Source: Cordia subcordata | Taxonomy: Eukaryota > Streptophyta > Magnoliopsida > Boraginales > Cordiaceae | Length of the DNA stretch: 64,000 nucleotides | Assembly: GCA_028554755.1 (NCBI GenBank) | Contig: JAPTOF010000014.1 | Location: forward strand, 5,704,001 to 5,768,000 | Direction of reading: 5' to 3' | Shown: one piece after another, positions 31,593-41,959 of the stretch | Numbering within the stretch: position 1 is the first letter of the stretch | How the letters are laid out: every line of letters begins with the position of its first letter | Position numbers and translations under genes: made by a program | Notes under the pieces: generated by a model | Seen by the model: only the letters and a program-made list of their open reading frames with translations | The model's database searches: none | Told to the model about the DNA's origin: nothing

Positions 31593-32300
31593 GACTCCTC
31601 TGAAAGTGAAAAAGACATAAAAGAGCAATATAAGGTAGTCAACTTTTGCCTTATAGCCGATAAGGATGAGGTCCAATCTTCACCTTCTCCATCTATTTAT
31701 TATTCATCTAGTAAGGAAGAGGAAGATGAGTAATTACATGATAATTTCTCTTTAGTCTTAGCAAAAACCAAGCAAATACATAGAAAACTAAAACTTCCAT
31801 TTGATGAACTCATTGAGAAAATTGAAATTTTGAAAAAAGAAAATGACTCATATGCTGAAGATTTTGTAAAATTTGAAAAAGAAGTTAAGGAATTGAAAAA
31901 CAAGAATGAGAATCTAAGTGGCATTATGCAAAACTTCACAAATGGCAAGGAGAACTTTGAAAGCTTCTTGGATCTCAAAAAATGGCTTTTGACAGAAGTG
32001 GAATTGGCTATAGGCCAAACATTAACCAAAAGTATTTCAAACCTATTTTGTTAAAGCTTCAACTTCTACCTCCACTTCCTCTACCTTACCAAGGTCAAAT
32101 ATTACTTGTACTTATTGTGAAAAGAAAGGGCATGCATCAACACATTGTTACTATAGACATCTTCGAGATAAAGGATTACATGTCCCACATTGGCAAAGAC
32201 CAAAATGGGTAGTCAAGGCCAAAAATTGATACTAATGTCAAGGACCCAAAATACCCAAAATACTAGGGACCCGAAATAAAGAATTGCTCTTAAATTTCAT
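31593..32300 (+). pseudogene. Copia gag-protease linker, broken
   Basis: Lys/Glu/Asn-rich frames with a coiled-coil look (31830-32054, KEVKELKNKNENLSG). Near 32100 there is a CTYCEKKGHASTHCYY-like second zinc-knuckle reading that crosses frame changes. This is as in Sirevirus-type gag, where two knuckle regions flank a long linker. Confidence 0.6.
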
Positions 32301-32335
32301 GTGTGTAAATATGCAATGTAAGCAAAACTAGTAAG

Positions 32336-32790
32336 ATGAAGTGGATATTGGATAGTGGTTGCTCCAAGTACATGACGGAAAATCCATATCTTTTCTACAA
32401 GTTGAAGAAAACCAAAGGCAGAGATATTACCTTTGGAGACAATAGAAAAGGAAAAATAATTGGCAAAGGTAGAATCGGTAATGAAGATTCTCTTGCTATT
32501 CACAATGTATTACTTGTAGAGAGTCTTAAATTCAATTTACTTCGTATAAGATAATTATGTGATAAAGGTTATAAAGTAGTATTTAGTTGCATTGTACATG
32601 AATGTGGTAATGATAATATATTATTTGTTGCTAGGAGAAATGAAAATGTCTATACCATTAAAATTGATCAACTTGTGTGCTAACATGTTAAATACTTATC
32701 GATTGTGCATGATAATGCTTGGTTGTGACATAGAAATTAGGGCATGCTAGCATGAGTTTACTAGATAATTTGTCATAACATGATCTTGTT
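32336..32790 (+). pseudogene. Copia protease and pre-integrase region
   Basis: WILDSGCSKYMTENPYLFYK is the protease start. The catalytic motif is DSG, as in Copia (D-S/T-G). GDNRKGKIIGKGRIG and NVLLVESLKFNLL follow, matching the usual 'v.lV..lk.NLLS'. The frame ends in stops at about 32552. The pre-integrase part to 32790 is broken. Confidence 0.85.
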
Positions 32791-32796
32791 AGAGAT

Positions 32797-33330
32797 TTGC
32801 CAAAACTCCAATTTGAAAAAGACAAAGTTCGTAATCTATGTCAACTAGGAAAACAACACAAAACTTCTTTCAAATCCATCAACAAGGTTTCAACTAATAG
32901 AGCTTTACAATTGTTATTTATAGACTTGTTTGGACCAATTAATGTGGCAAGCCTAGGTGGATCTAGATATACCTTTGTTGTTGTGAATGATTATACTAGG
33001 TTTACATGCGTCATGTTTCTTGCACATAAAAATAATGCCTTCAATGAATTTACAAGATTATGTGGAAAAGTACAAAATGAGAAAGGTTATTTTATAACTT
33101 GCATTTGTAGTGATAATGAGATGGAATATGTGAACACTCCTTTTATGCATTTTTGTAATGAGCATAGCGTAGAGCATAACTTTTCAGCCGATCGGACTCC
33201 TTAACAAAATGGGATAGTAGAGAGGAAAAATTGTACACTACAAGAAATGGCAAGAACCATGTTAAAAGAACATAATTTTCCAACATATTTTTGGAGTGAA
33301 GCCGAAAACACTGCATGTTATATATAAAAT
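32797..33330 (+). pseudogene. Copia integrase core
   Basis: Contains CQLGKQHKTSFKS (zinc-binding end of the pre-integrase), LLFIDLFGPINVASLGGSRY with the first catalytic Asp, YTFVVVNDYTRF with a second conserved region, and CSDNEMEYVN where the second catalytic Asp lies (family consensus RSDNGTEF). Then FSADRTP, followed by a stop and QNGIVERKN with the catalytic Glu. D, D and E are present but in broken frame. Confidence 0.88.
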
Positions 33331-33333
33331 AGA

Positions 33334-33801
33334 GTGTTAAGTAGACCCATTTTGAATAAAACTCCATATGAACTATGGCATGGAAATACCCCTAAAATTT
33401 CATATTTCAAAGTGTTTGGATGCAAATGTTTTATCTTGAACACTAAATATCACTTGAGGGAGTTTGATGCTAAATCGGATGAAGACATATTTTTAGGATA
33501 TTTTACCAAGAGTAAAGCTTATAAAGTCTATAATAAAAGAACTCTTGTTGTGGAAGAATCAATGCATATTACATTTGATGAGATTAACCCATTTGAATCG
33601 AGAAAGAAAGTTGATGATATAGGTTATCTTTTGGAGAAAACTACACTTAAAGATCCATCCCCAGAAGACAAAGAAATTCCAACAAAACAAGAAGATGCAT
33701 ATCAAGAAAAGGAATCTCAAGCCAAGAAGCATGACAAACAATGCTCAAACCAAAGCAACACGGAGATGAAAGAGACTCATGAAGACTTACCAAAGAGTTG
33801 A
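33334..33801 (+). pseudogene. Copia integrase C-terminus and linker
   Basis: LNKTPYELWHGNTPKISYFK, then VFGCKCFILN and FLGYFTKSKAYKVYNKRTL are the Copia integrase C-terminal blocks. A Glu/Lys-rich tail (33650-33801) is the linker to RT. Confidence 0.88.
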
Positions 33802-33879
33802 AAGTTCATACGGAATCACTTTCAAGATCAAACCCTTGGTGATCCATCTCAAGATATAAGAACTAGGCGTAACATAAAT

Positions 33880-34835
33880 GCTTTTTGTGAATATTATACA
33901 TTCATTTCTCATATAGAACCTAAAAATGTTAAAGAGACTTTACTTGATGAAAATTGGATAATAGCTATGCAAGAGGAATAAAATCAATTTGCTAGAAATA
34001 GGGTTTGGAAATTAGTTGAAAGACATAAAAACCATCCAGTGATTGGAACTAAATAGGTATTTAGAAACCAACTAGATAAAGCTGTTGTAGTAACTAGGAA
34101 TAATGCTAGACTTGTAGCTCAAGGGTATAATCAAGAAGAAGGCATTGACTATGATGAGACCTATGCCCTCATAGCTAGACTTGAATCCATTTGCATGTTA
34201 CTTGCATTTGCATGTTATATAGATTTTAAACTTTACCAAATGGATGTCAAAAGTGTTTTCTAAATGGTTTTATTGAAGAAGGTATACGTTGACCAACCTC
34301 TTGGTTTCGAAGATCCATGTTTTCCAAATTATGTTTTTAAACTAGAAAAGGCTTTTTATGGTTTAAAGTAAGCTCCTAGAGCTTGGTATGAAAGACTTAA
34401 TGGATTTCTTATTGAAAATGGTTTTGAAAGTGGAAAACTTGACTCCATTTTGTTTATCAAAAAGAATGGAGAAGATATTTTACTTGTACAAATCTATGTA
34501 GATGATATAATTCTTGGTGCCACTAACGTTGCCTTGTGTGAGAGATTTCCAAAGTGCATGCACAGAGAGTTCAAAATGAGCATGATGGGAGAATTGACCT
34601 TCTTCCTCGGACTCCAAATCAAGCAAACAAAGGAGGGCATATTCATCAATCAAGCAAAGTACACAAAGGAAATCATCAAAACGTTTGGACTTGAGAATGC
34701 CAAAGAGATCGGAACCCCGATGGGCCTATCAACAAAGCTAGATAAGGATGAAAAGGGTAAGCCCATGGATGAGAAAAAGTATAGAGATATGATCGATATT
34801 CTACTATACTTGACAGTAGCCTACTCTACTTGACG
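33880..34835 (+). pseudogene. Copia reverse transcriptase
   Basis: Fragments in order: DENWIIAMQEE, VFRNQ and ARLVAQGYNQEEGIDYDETY at about 33950-34165; LACAY-like and FKLYQMDVKS near 34230; KAFYGLK and APRAWYERL near 34370. An open frame at 34450-34833 carries the intact YVDD catalytic box (QIYVDDIILGA) and GELTFFLGLQIKQ. Several stops lie upstream, so the enzyme is not expected. Unlike the Copia at 4397-9205, the metal-binding pair is intact. Confidence 0.88.
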
Positions 34836-35455
34836 GCCTCTAGGCCAAACATTATGTTTGATGTGTGTTTATATGCTATATTTCAATCTAATCCTAAGGA
34901 GACACACCTAATTGTTGTAAAAAAATAATTAGATATCTTAAAAGAACTAGCAATTTAGGCCTTTGGCATGCAAAAGAATTTTATTTGACTTATATGGCTT
35001 TTTTAATGCCGATTATGCTGATTGTAAGATAGATCGTAAGAGTACTAGTGGAACTTGTCAATTTCTGTGGCACTTTTTAGTATCTTGGTCATATAGGAAA
35101 CAAAATAGTGTTTCAATTTCTACTACAGAAGCTTAATATATTGCTGTAGGTAGTTGTGTAGCTCAAATTCTATGGATGAAACAAAATTTACTTGATTATG
35201 ATTTGCATTATGATCATGTTCCTATTTATTGTGATAATACTAATGCCATAAATCTCACCAAGAACCCCATTCAACATTCTACAACTAAGCATATTGAGAT
35301 TAGACACCATTTTATTAGAGATCATGTGCAAAAAAGGTGATATTGTGCTAGAATTTGTTGATATATTACGTCAAGTTATTGATATTTTTACTAAACCCTT
35401 GCACGAAGATCAGTTTTGTAAACTTAGAAGAGAGATTGAAATGATATATTGTGGT
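34836..35455 (+). pseudogene. Copia RNase H
   Basis: ADYADCKIDRKSTSGTCQFL near 35010-35065, then VSWSYRKQNSVSISTTEA, a stop, and YIAVGSC. Then IYCDNTNAINLTKNPIQHS, TKHIEIRHHFIRDH and DIFTKPLHEDQF. These are the standard Copia RNase H blocks, with two visible stops and a frameshift near 35330. Confidence 0.85.
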
Positions 35456-35499
35456 TAAAATGTGTTTGTATGTATGGTTGTGGATTGAGTATACAAAAA

Positions 35500-36367
35500 T
35501 ATGCATTTCTGCATATTCTGACCCAACTGGTCCCCGTAGCCGATCCACCGACTAAAGCCTTAGGGGGTTTGGCTGAATGTGCCAAAATTTCAAACTCTCT
35601 GATCCAATTGGTCAACCCAGCCAATCGATTCGGGGGTAAAGATTAAAAAGGTGGTTTCTAACCCTAAATTTCACCATTTTCTCCCAAATTTTTAACCCTA
35701 ACCCAAGTGTGTTGCTGTAATAAATGCACAAGTCGTTTATTACCGTTCAGCCCCAATTTTTCTTCTTTCTTTTACCTATCAAAGCCCTAAATCAAGAAGT
35801 TCTTTAAATACACCTTCTAAATATCTAAATGCAAAAATCCAAGCTTGCAAAATCTTTTATTATCATTCATTGTTTAAAATTTCTGAGCTATTGTTGTGAA
35901 ATCTTTGAGCATTCAAGGGCTATATTTTGTTATATCCACTTTTGAGAAGTTTTAGCTACATCACATATTTTCTTTTTCACTCTTTGAGCTAAAAAATCTT
36001 GTGAGATATACATATTGATCTTGTGAAGAGTGTAGGGAAATCCTATAGAGACTTCCTCTTGGTTCTTTGAAATTGGGTTTAAAGAGTTGTAACACTTGGT
36101 TTGTGCTTCACCAAGCTTCGAAGAAGCACTGTAGTGGAGTTGATTGAAGTTTTAAGGGAAGCTCCTTGGGCGGTAAACATAGGTAAGGCCAAACCACCTA
36201 AAAATTGTTTTCTACTTTACTTTACTTTACTTGCCATTATTGATTGAATAGTGTTTGATATACTGCTTAAATGAAAGTGTGTGGTTTATTTGATAATTTT
36301 TTAATTGCTAAAATTGTCCAATATCTTAATTCAATCCCTTCTCCCACCAAAGATATTTGCCCCTACA
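35500..36367 (+). repeat. Copia 3' LTR (5' part diverged or truncated)
   Basis: Clear alignment with 29800-30556. Before about 35700 the match is patchy. The left limit is uncertain: the first ~500 bp of the 5' LTR have no convincing counterpart, so the 3' LTR is likely shortened. Confidence 0.7.
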
Positions 36368-36372
36368 GTCTC

Positions 36373-37360
36373 GAAGATTGATATACTTGAAAGTTGTCGT
36401 ACAAAAAGAACTTCTACAGTTTTATTTGCAAATAATGGACCTTTGTAGAATCATCTACCAATACACTATAAAATTGCATGTGTACAAAATAAAATTGAGA
36501 ATTAAAAACCATGCATGCATGTGCGGCATTATATTTAAATAAAGTAGATTTAAGAAAATGCCATTTAAAGTTCTTTAACAAGTTGATGTAAAAAAACAAT
36601 GATTTAAAGTTCTAGCAGCTGCTCAAATAAAAGAATTCTTTACAGAATTTCACAAATAGTGCATTCATTCCACCGTGTGTTTATCAAATTAAACTTTTAA
36701 AAATGTGAGATATTGCAACTTTGTTAAAGTATAGTAGGGAGTAAAAAAAGACCATCTAGAATTTACGATATGGTATAATATTTCAATAATGCATGCGTAT
36801 GAGGAAATTGAAATTTAAAAGTCTATTTTTTTTAATCATCATCTCAAAGATTCAAATTCTAAACATTGTTCTAATAGGAGAATAGTCTATTACATATTAG
36901 GACATTACATGTAAAAGTTAATAATAAAACAAAATTCATTCAAAGTAGTAGTTGGAAATAACAAGCCTCTCTAAAATGTTGTTTTTTCTAAAATATACTT
37001 GTGTATGAGATCTTGCTATAAGTCAATTAATAGTAGGCATTTGATAATCTTTTCAGTCAAAAAAAAAAATACATTTATTGTGTATAAGGCTCCAAACATA
37101 GAGAAAGATCACATTCCTTGATAAATGACTTCAAATGTGCAGCAAGATCACATCTCACTTCATCTTCTGCAACCTTTTACCCCTGAAAATTATTTGAGTC
37201 ACAGTTAAATATTCTTCATTAATCTATATAAGCAATTAAAAATAATATATAATCACATTCCTTATAAATATTTTGAAGAATGAATAAACCATAGATGATA
37301 AATATTAATTACCTTGTAATGATGAACATAAAATAGTTGTTGCATTACTCATATACATGG
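36373..37360. other. intergenic, no gene seen
   Basis: AT-rich. The right part (37130-37360) is the 3' flank of the LBD pseudogene. Confidence 0.5.
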
Positions 37361-37809
37361 TCAAATTTGTGACCCTGATGATGATCCAGCATCACCAAGA
37401 GCATAAAGATCTAATGAGGCTTTATCTATCTCACTTTCCAAAGTTTCTTTTTGATTTTGTAATTTTTTCACTTGTTGGTGAAACATGATACTTTATTCAC
37501 CTCATTTAGTTCTTTTTGGTTTGCCCCTATTTGTTCCTGTAATATTTTCTGCACTTAAAGAGTACCCAAAACTGGAGATTCTTGCCTTATTTTAGCCTTA
37601 AGAATTATTGTTTCAGCAGTTTTATCTCTTCGTTCTTCAGGAACAGAAGTTACTAATTTTAGCATATTGCTTACACCATAAAGCCTGTGAATATTTTGGA
37701 AATCTTCCATCTTTTCCGTTGGGAAGTATTGACAATCGGCATCACATCTCTTCCGTTGGTGCTTTACACACGGCGCAAGCTCCAACATTCGCATTAATGG
37801 TGCCGCCAT
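37361..37809 (-). pseudogene. LBD (LOB-domain) transcription factor pseudogene
   Basis: Minus reading from ATG 37809: LELAPCVKHQRKRCDADC is the LOB zinc-finger-like C block, with the first of four cysteines missing (L11) and seven instead of six residues between C14 and C22. EDFQNIHRLYGVSNMLKLV is the GAS block. ESPVLGTL then meets TAA (37555-37557). Directly after it the same frame reads VQKILQEQIGANQKELNE, the normal continuation (leucine-zipper-like region). A frameshift near 37487-37500 then moves the C-terminal coil (MFHQQVKKLQNQ, ending SSSGSQI, stop 37361-37363) to another frame. LBD proteins are plant-specific nuclear DNA-binding factors of organ boundary and lateral organ development. 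Two lesions and a damaged C block argue for a pseudogene. Confidence 0.75.
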
Positions 37810-39009
37810 ACATTTTCTTAATTTTTTTTTGGTTTTGGTAAAGAAATAATATATGATTTGAGAATCAAGTGAGACACAAATAAAAAAAGATAATTAAAAA
37901 GAACAAAATATGATAAAAGTAAACACGCATGTAGAAGAATTGTTATACAAGTTGAGACTTGTAGCATGAAGAATTTATAGTGGAAAGTATAGATGTAGAT
38001 TAAATATTGCTTTTGATACCAAATCTAGTAACTTTTGAAATTTCATTTACAAATTTAATAGGTTTAGATTACATTCTCTCAATATCTCAAGTTTTATCTT
38101 TTTGAAAGTTTCACTAAAACAATGCATGATGTTAATATTTTTGTTGCCAATGAATGAATTTAATTGTTAAAAGAGTCACGAGTTCTTTTACACTCCTACG
38201 GATTATACATAGACATATATCATAAATAAAATTAGGAAAAAGCTACTTAATATCTACATATCTTCATTATATTTATTCATAAATATGTGCTAACCACATT
38301 TGATTCTTGACGTTCATATGGGTTATTGGTAAAATGTAACAAATAAATGTTGGGTGCTGAGCTCTACATTAAAGTGTTTAGAAATATATCTAAATAGATA
38401 TACCATGTATGATCTTGGATTAAATGTTTATTTTTGAATTTAGATGGTATGAACGAATCTATGATGATCAATTATGTTACAATAAATTATGTAACATTAG
38501 GATGATAGGCAACAAGCAAAAATACAACAATTGCATTTCAAAGTAATGTTGAACTGCCAAAGATTGTAGTGCCTTTAGTTAGTAAGTAGGTTGTATATCT
38601 TTTGATGAAATTCCTCCTATATGTTATATGCTTAAGCCAAAAACAATTTGTAAGGATCAAGTTTTTGAAAGATCATTTGGAGTCAACACTTAATTCAAGT
38701 GTAAATGATATAATTTAATAAGCAAAAAATATAATAATTACATTTCTAGGTTATGTGTAATTGCCACAATTATAATCATCGTGTTAACAAAGTATTGGGT
38801 TAAATTCCATGTGTATGCTAAATAAATTTTTCTTTTTGAAAGAAAGGGGAGACGTATCTCCCCAAAATATTTCTAATAGTCAAAAAGTAATTACAACAAA
38901 GACAGTTTCAATGGAAAAACATGGCAAAAGTAAAGAACCACCCTTGTAATGAATCATAATCTAAGAAAAGTAGCTAATTTATCACACTTGACAATGCCCT
39001 GAGCTTCTG
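37810..39009. other. intergenic with dispersed repeat
   Basis: No gene. 38660-38725 resembles 23340-23405 (GATCATTTGGAGTCAACACTT). Nothing else supported. Confidence 0.5.
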
Positions 39010-39527
39010 GTGTTAATGAAGACCTTATACTATCTCATATGTCCTCGAATAAGCCCCCAAGTTAGCAAGACGGTCAGCTGCCTTATTGCATTCTTGACTT
39101 ACATGGGTGATGGTGTAATCAAGATGAGTAAGAAGCTGCCAAACAAAGCAAATCAAATAAGCAATATCCCAATTATAGCTTGTCTTCTTCAAGATCCATC
39201 AAACTACTATTGTTGAGTCAACTTCAATCCATAGATTCTGAATACCAAATAGTAAGGCCAAATTGATACCACGCTTGAGCCACTGTAATTTAGCTTTAAC
39301 AATAGAACAATGATTCAGTGGCTCAGAAAAACTATGAATAAAATTTCCTTGCCATTCTCGCAATATTCCCCTGTAACCTGCAAGACCAACGCTTGCATGC
39401 AAGCTGCCATCAGAGTTAATTTATAGACCCTTATAGTTTGCTTTCTCCATGTAATAATTCTGGGCACAGAAGGCTTAGGATCGTCAAGATAACAATATTG
39501 ACTCAATTTTTGAGTTAAGTCCCGCAC
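39010..39527 (-). pseudogene. RNase H domain fragment (RVT_3 / LINE-type)
   Basis: Minus reading, left to right in protein order: SVPRIITWRKQTIRVYKL (the 'vv.W.pP..g..KlN' lead-in), a frameshift, then LHASVGLAGYRGILREWQGN, SFSEPLNHCSIVKAKLQWL and GIQNLWIEVDSTIVV. After further stops come ITHVSQECNKAADRLANLG. These match the plant RNase H-like domain (DG...G.GGi.Rd..G.....f......s...AE..A...gl..a...g......e.Ds......, HV.Re.N..AD.LA..G). No RT domain is near, so it is either a LINE 3' remnant or a decayed host RNase H-like gene. Confidence 0.75.
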
Positions 39528-40452
39528 GTCAAAAGGGTCGGTAGTTGATATCGTTACGTTCCTTGTTTCGAGTGGATTAACATGATATATTTACATGTTA
39601 GAAACGGATTAAAGGTGAATGAGAAATTAGCAACCAAAGTTGAGTGTGTTACTAGTTTGGTTGTTAGATTTGGTTGTCTGTGGGTTTGTATCCCACATAG
39701 AAAAACCATTAAACTTTTCTCACTTTATATATAGATTCCTTTATGAGTTGTGCCAGCGAGGCATATGGAGGGAAGACTATACATGGTGGGCATGGTACTA
39801 AACCCACCACACACGCGCGCGCACCCACCCACACCGCACGGCACGGCCGGGTTCGGGGACGCGGCGCGGGCGCGGCACGGATTTTCACTCCGGTTTGTAT
39901 TTTTTTTTGGAAAAACTCAAACACCTGAAGATTTTGAAGAGGACGTAACTGATACATTAAAGCTCGGGATTTACTCTTTAGCACGTTTTGCTTATTGGCA
40001 TCAGGTGAGCTTATTTCTTGGACGTTTTTTACTGTTGGAGAGACAGGGTTTATGGCTCCCTTAATTGCTTTTTGCTGGCTACTCCTCTTTGCTCCACTAT
40101 ATATAGCCGTGTCCAAAAGGAGCTATATACCCGAGCATTCTCATGTTAGCACATAGCGTACTTTTATAAGCATTCTGCTAGTCTTATTTCCTTCATACAG
40201 AGAGAGTCCTACGCTTCTTGTTCGCCAGCTCTTGCTTTGGTGTGCTACCATAGTCAAGAGGTATAGTCGTTGTATCCTGGGAAGGATACGCCATAACCTT
40301 TAGCACCGTGTGAAGGGGCGTAAATCCTTTAAGGAAATCGTGTATCTCGAGCCTCGACTAATTTCGTTTATTCTTGTTTATTCGTTATTTCTAATTCAGT
40401 TTCTATTTGCCTTGTTATTATTTCTGCTTTATTTTATTACTAGTTTCTAACA
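39497..40452 (+). mobile_element. Copia-type LTR remnant (copy A of an inverted pair)
   Basis: An LTR-like core, 39596-40452, starts TGTTAGAAAC and ends GTTTCTAACA (10-bp terminal inverted repeat). TATA-like ACTTTATATATAG near 39722 and CCACTATATATAGCC near 40095 lie ahead of a U5-like CCTCGACTAATTTCG. The homology with copy B also covers about 100 bp before the core (from AATATTGACTC, 39497), so this is more than a solo LTR. A GC-only patch (39810-39885, CGCG-rich) stands out in AT-rich DNA. No TSD matches. No internal coding region. Confidence 0.72.
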
Positions 40453-40520
40453 GTATGTATATGTATGTGTGTGTGTATATATATATATATATAGATAGAG
40501 AGAGAGAGAGAGAGTTGGGC
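40453..40520. repeat. microsatellite (GT/TA/GA)
   Basis: GTATGTGTGTGTG, then a TA run, then a GA run, immediately after the LTR-like end. Confidence 0.85.
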
Positions 40521-40978
40521 ATAGGATTGGCTAGAAGGAAAGCTTGGCAGCCCAATGCTATGAACTTAAAAAGCTCGAAGTTATCCTATCTTCCGGTCCA
40601 CCACCAGAACTTGGATGAACCATCAAGATAGTTGGCAATCGTATTCATCGACGCCTCCTCAAACATAATCCTATAAGCCATTCCATATCCCAAAGGAGGG
40701 GATTCGTATATGTTGTTTAGATTGATCAAAAGGTGCAGAAATAGCTGCAACTGTGAACGCTCTCTTAATAAAAAGAAGTGAAGGCTCTCCTCCTTGTGTC
40801 TAGGGCAATTGTCACGAGAAAGAGGCACAGAAGAGGCATGCCCAGCACGCGAAGGATCCATTGAGAGTTTGTCTCGATAGGGAACTATACGATCTTTTCC
40901 AATGAATAAGGAAATTATCTAGATAGATAGGGCATAGATAAGGCTAGGTACTCTACACACATTCGAAGACAGCAACTA
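40521..40978. other. higher-GC segment, unassigned ORF on minus strand
   Basis: 40586-40861 (minus) is open for 91 codons (MDPSRAGHASSVPL..., ending FWWWTGR). Its base composition is less AT-rich than the surroundings. I do not recognise it. Because composition differs from the neighbourhood, an organellar insertion or old gene fragment is possible, but I cannot match it to any organelle gene. Confidence 0.25.
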
Positions 40979-41009
40979 TATGTATATATATATATATATA
41001 TATGTATGT
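40979..41009. repeat. TA microsatellite
   Basis: Uninterrupted TA run followed by TATGTATGTATG. Confidence 0.85.
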
Positions 41010-41191
41010 ATGATACAAGTTTTAAGGGTATCAATTGACTCGAACTCCAAACTTCTACTTGATACAAATACTTAGCATTTCCATCTTTTGTAATAATAAC
41101 AAGTTTATAGATAGCACCAGCAAGAATTATTAGTCTTCCTTGACTACGTTCTCAAATTGTAACTTAGAAGAGATCTTTTTATTATATGCAC

Positions 41192-41192
<1 letters not shown>
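41010..41192 (-). pseudogene. truncated tandem copy of the cystatin-like gene
   Basis: It matches the 3' two-thirds of the gene at 41236-41574. Readable pieces are SSKLQFENVVKED, then after a 1-base deletion LIILAGAIYKLVIITKDG and EVWSSSQLIPLKLV. The deletion (GACTAATAATT versus GACCTAATAATT) creates an immediate stop. The 5' part (signal peptide and N-terminus) is missing: the match stops at TATATGCACTA, where a TA microsatellite begins. It lies downstream of the intact gene in the same orientation. Confidence 0.85.

Positions 41193-41222
<30 letters not shown>
41193..41222. repeat. TA / GTAT microsatellite at the break point of the cystatin copy
   Basis: The TA run starts exactly where homology to the intact gene ends. 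Confidence 0.8.
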
Positions 41223-41235
41223 ACACTATATTTCA

Positions 41236-41574
41236 CTACGCTATTTGTTTAAATGATACAAGCTTCAAAGGTGTCAATCGACTTGAACTCCAAACGTCTG
41301 CTTGATATAGATACTCAATATCACCATCTTTTGCAATAATAACAAGTTTGTAGAGAGCACCAGCAAGAATTATTAGGTCTCCCTTGACTACGTTCTCAAA
41401 TTGTAACTTAGAAGATGTCTTTTTGTTATATGCACTAATGGCAAATTTTCCAACCTTAACCACATATGGGTCTTTTGTGTCTTTTATTGGTCTTGGAATG
41501 CCAAGAGGTTGGCAAAAGACATAAGAGAATAAAATAGCTAGGATCACAAAATGAAGAGAAAAGTTGAGAGCCAT
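41236..41574 (-). CDS. secreted phytocystatin-like protein with non-canonical inhibitory loops
   Basis: 112 residues, single exon, the usual length of small plant cystatins. Residues 1-21 (MALNFSLHFVILAILFSYVF, then C) are a signal peptide, so the protein should enter the secretory pathway. DPYVVKVGKFAISAYNK (35-51) is the plant cystatin alpha-helix block (LARFAV-type region). The first hairpin normally has QxVxG; here it is IILAG (68-72), keeping the Gly but losing the Gln. The second hairpin normally has PW; after VW (94-95) it reads SSSRL, so Pro and Trp are lost. The core YKLVIIAKDG and LKLVSFK remain. Family members inhibit papain-like cysteine proteases by inserting these loops in the active cleft; with both altered, inhibition is doubtful and a changed target or role is possible. 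A TATA box lies 82 bp upstream, and a broken copy follows downstream. Confidence 0.85.
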   Translation of the reverse strand: MALNFSLHFVILAILFSYVFCQPLGIPRPIKDTKDPYVVKVGKFAISAYNKKTSSKLQFENVVKGDLIILAGALYKLVIIAKDGDIEYLYQADVWSSSRLTPLKLVSFKQIA

Positions 41575-41655
41575 TTGAGGGAGTAGGTATAGTTTGTGAA
41601 ACTCAATAGATAGTGGAAATTAATGGGTAGATTTATGTGAATCTCAGGTTGGTCT

Positions 41656-41663
41656 TATTTATA
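41656..41663 (-). promoter_or_regulatory. TATA box of the cystatin-like gene
   Basis: Minus-strand TATAAATA about 82 bp before the start codon at 41574, a normal distance for a plant gene with a short leader. Confidence 0.65.
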
Positions 41664-41699
41664 GTCAACTGGTTGTGTGATATATAGTAAGAATTAAAG

Positions 41700-41959
41700 T
41701 TGGAATTAACTACTACTTTGGTCAGTTCAAATCCTTTTCGTCTCTTTCTGGTTAGGTGAACGTTATATCTCATTAATTTTCTTATAAATGTCTCAATCTT
41801 TTACATAAAACTGAAAAAAGCTAGTATAAAAATAAAAGATTTAAAGAATGTAATGAACTCTTTGCCTTTGGGACCTTGTTGCTTAAGCTAAAGATTATCT
41901 CAAAGCTCACAAAGAAATGAACTAAGGAGGCATAGAAAGTCGAGCAAATAATTATTGAC
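41700..41959. other. upstream region of the cystatin-like gene
   Basis: AT-rich, no further gene or clear element seen. Confidence 0.4.

Larger units (their letters stand above)
29272..36367 (+). mobile_element. Ty1/Copia retrotransposon, nearly full-length, decayed (7.1 kb)
   Basis: The 5' LTR is 29272-30556 (TGTTGCC...CCCCTACA). The 3' LTR segment runs from about 35500 to 36367 and ends in the same GATATTTGCCCCTACA. Flanks GTCTT (29267-29271) and GTCTC (36368-36372) are a near-perfect 5-bp TSD. The PBS ATTGGTATCCAAAGC follows the 5' LTR. Domains in order gag, protease, integrase, RT, RNase H are all visible on the plus strand, with stops in every part. Length and LTR size suit a Sirevirus/Tork-type Copia. 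Confidence 0.9.

Noticed and set aside
31226..32029. Minus-strand ORFs of 120 and 109 codons rich in Phe/Ser/Leu
   Set aside because: They are antisense to Copia gag; the composition is the complement of Lys/Glu-rich coding sequence.
37487..37510. Tiny intron explaining the LBD frame change
   Set aside because: The possible GT...AG there is about ten bases, far below plant intron size. A frameshift is simpler.
39709..40116. Overlapping open frames on both strands over the GC-rich LTR tract (also 62458-62801)
   Set aside because: Openness follows from GC-rich, stop-poor sequence. The same frames appear in both LTR copies with shifted phases, so there is no coding constraint.
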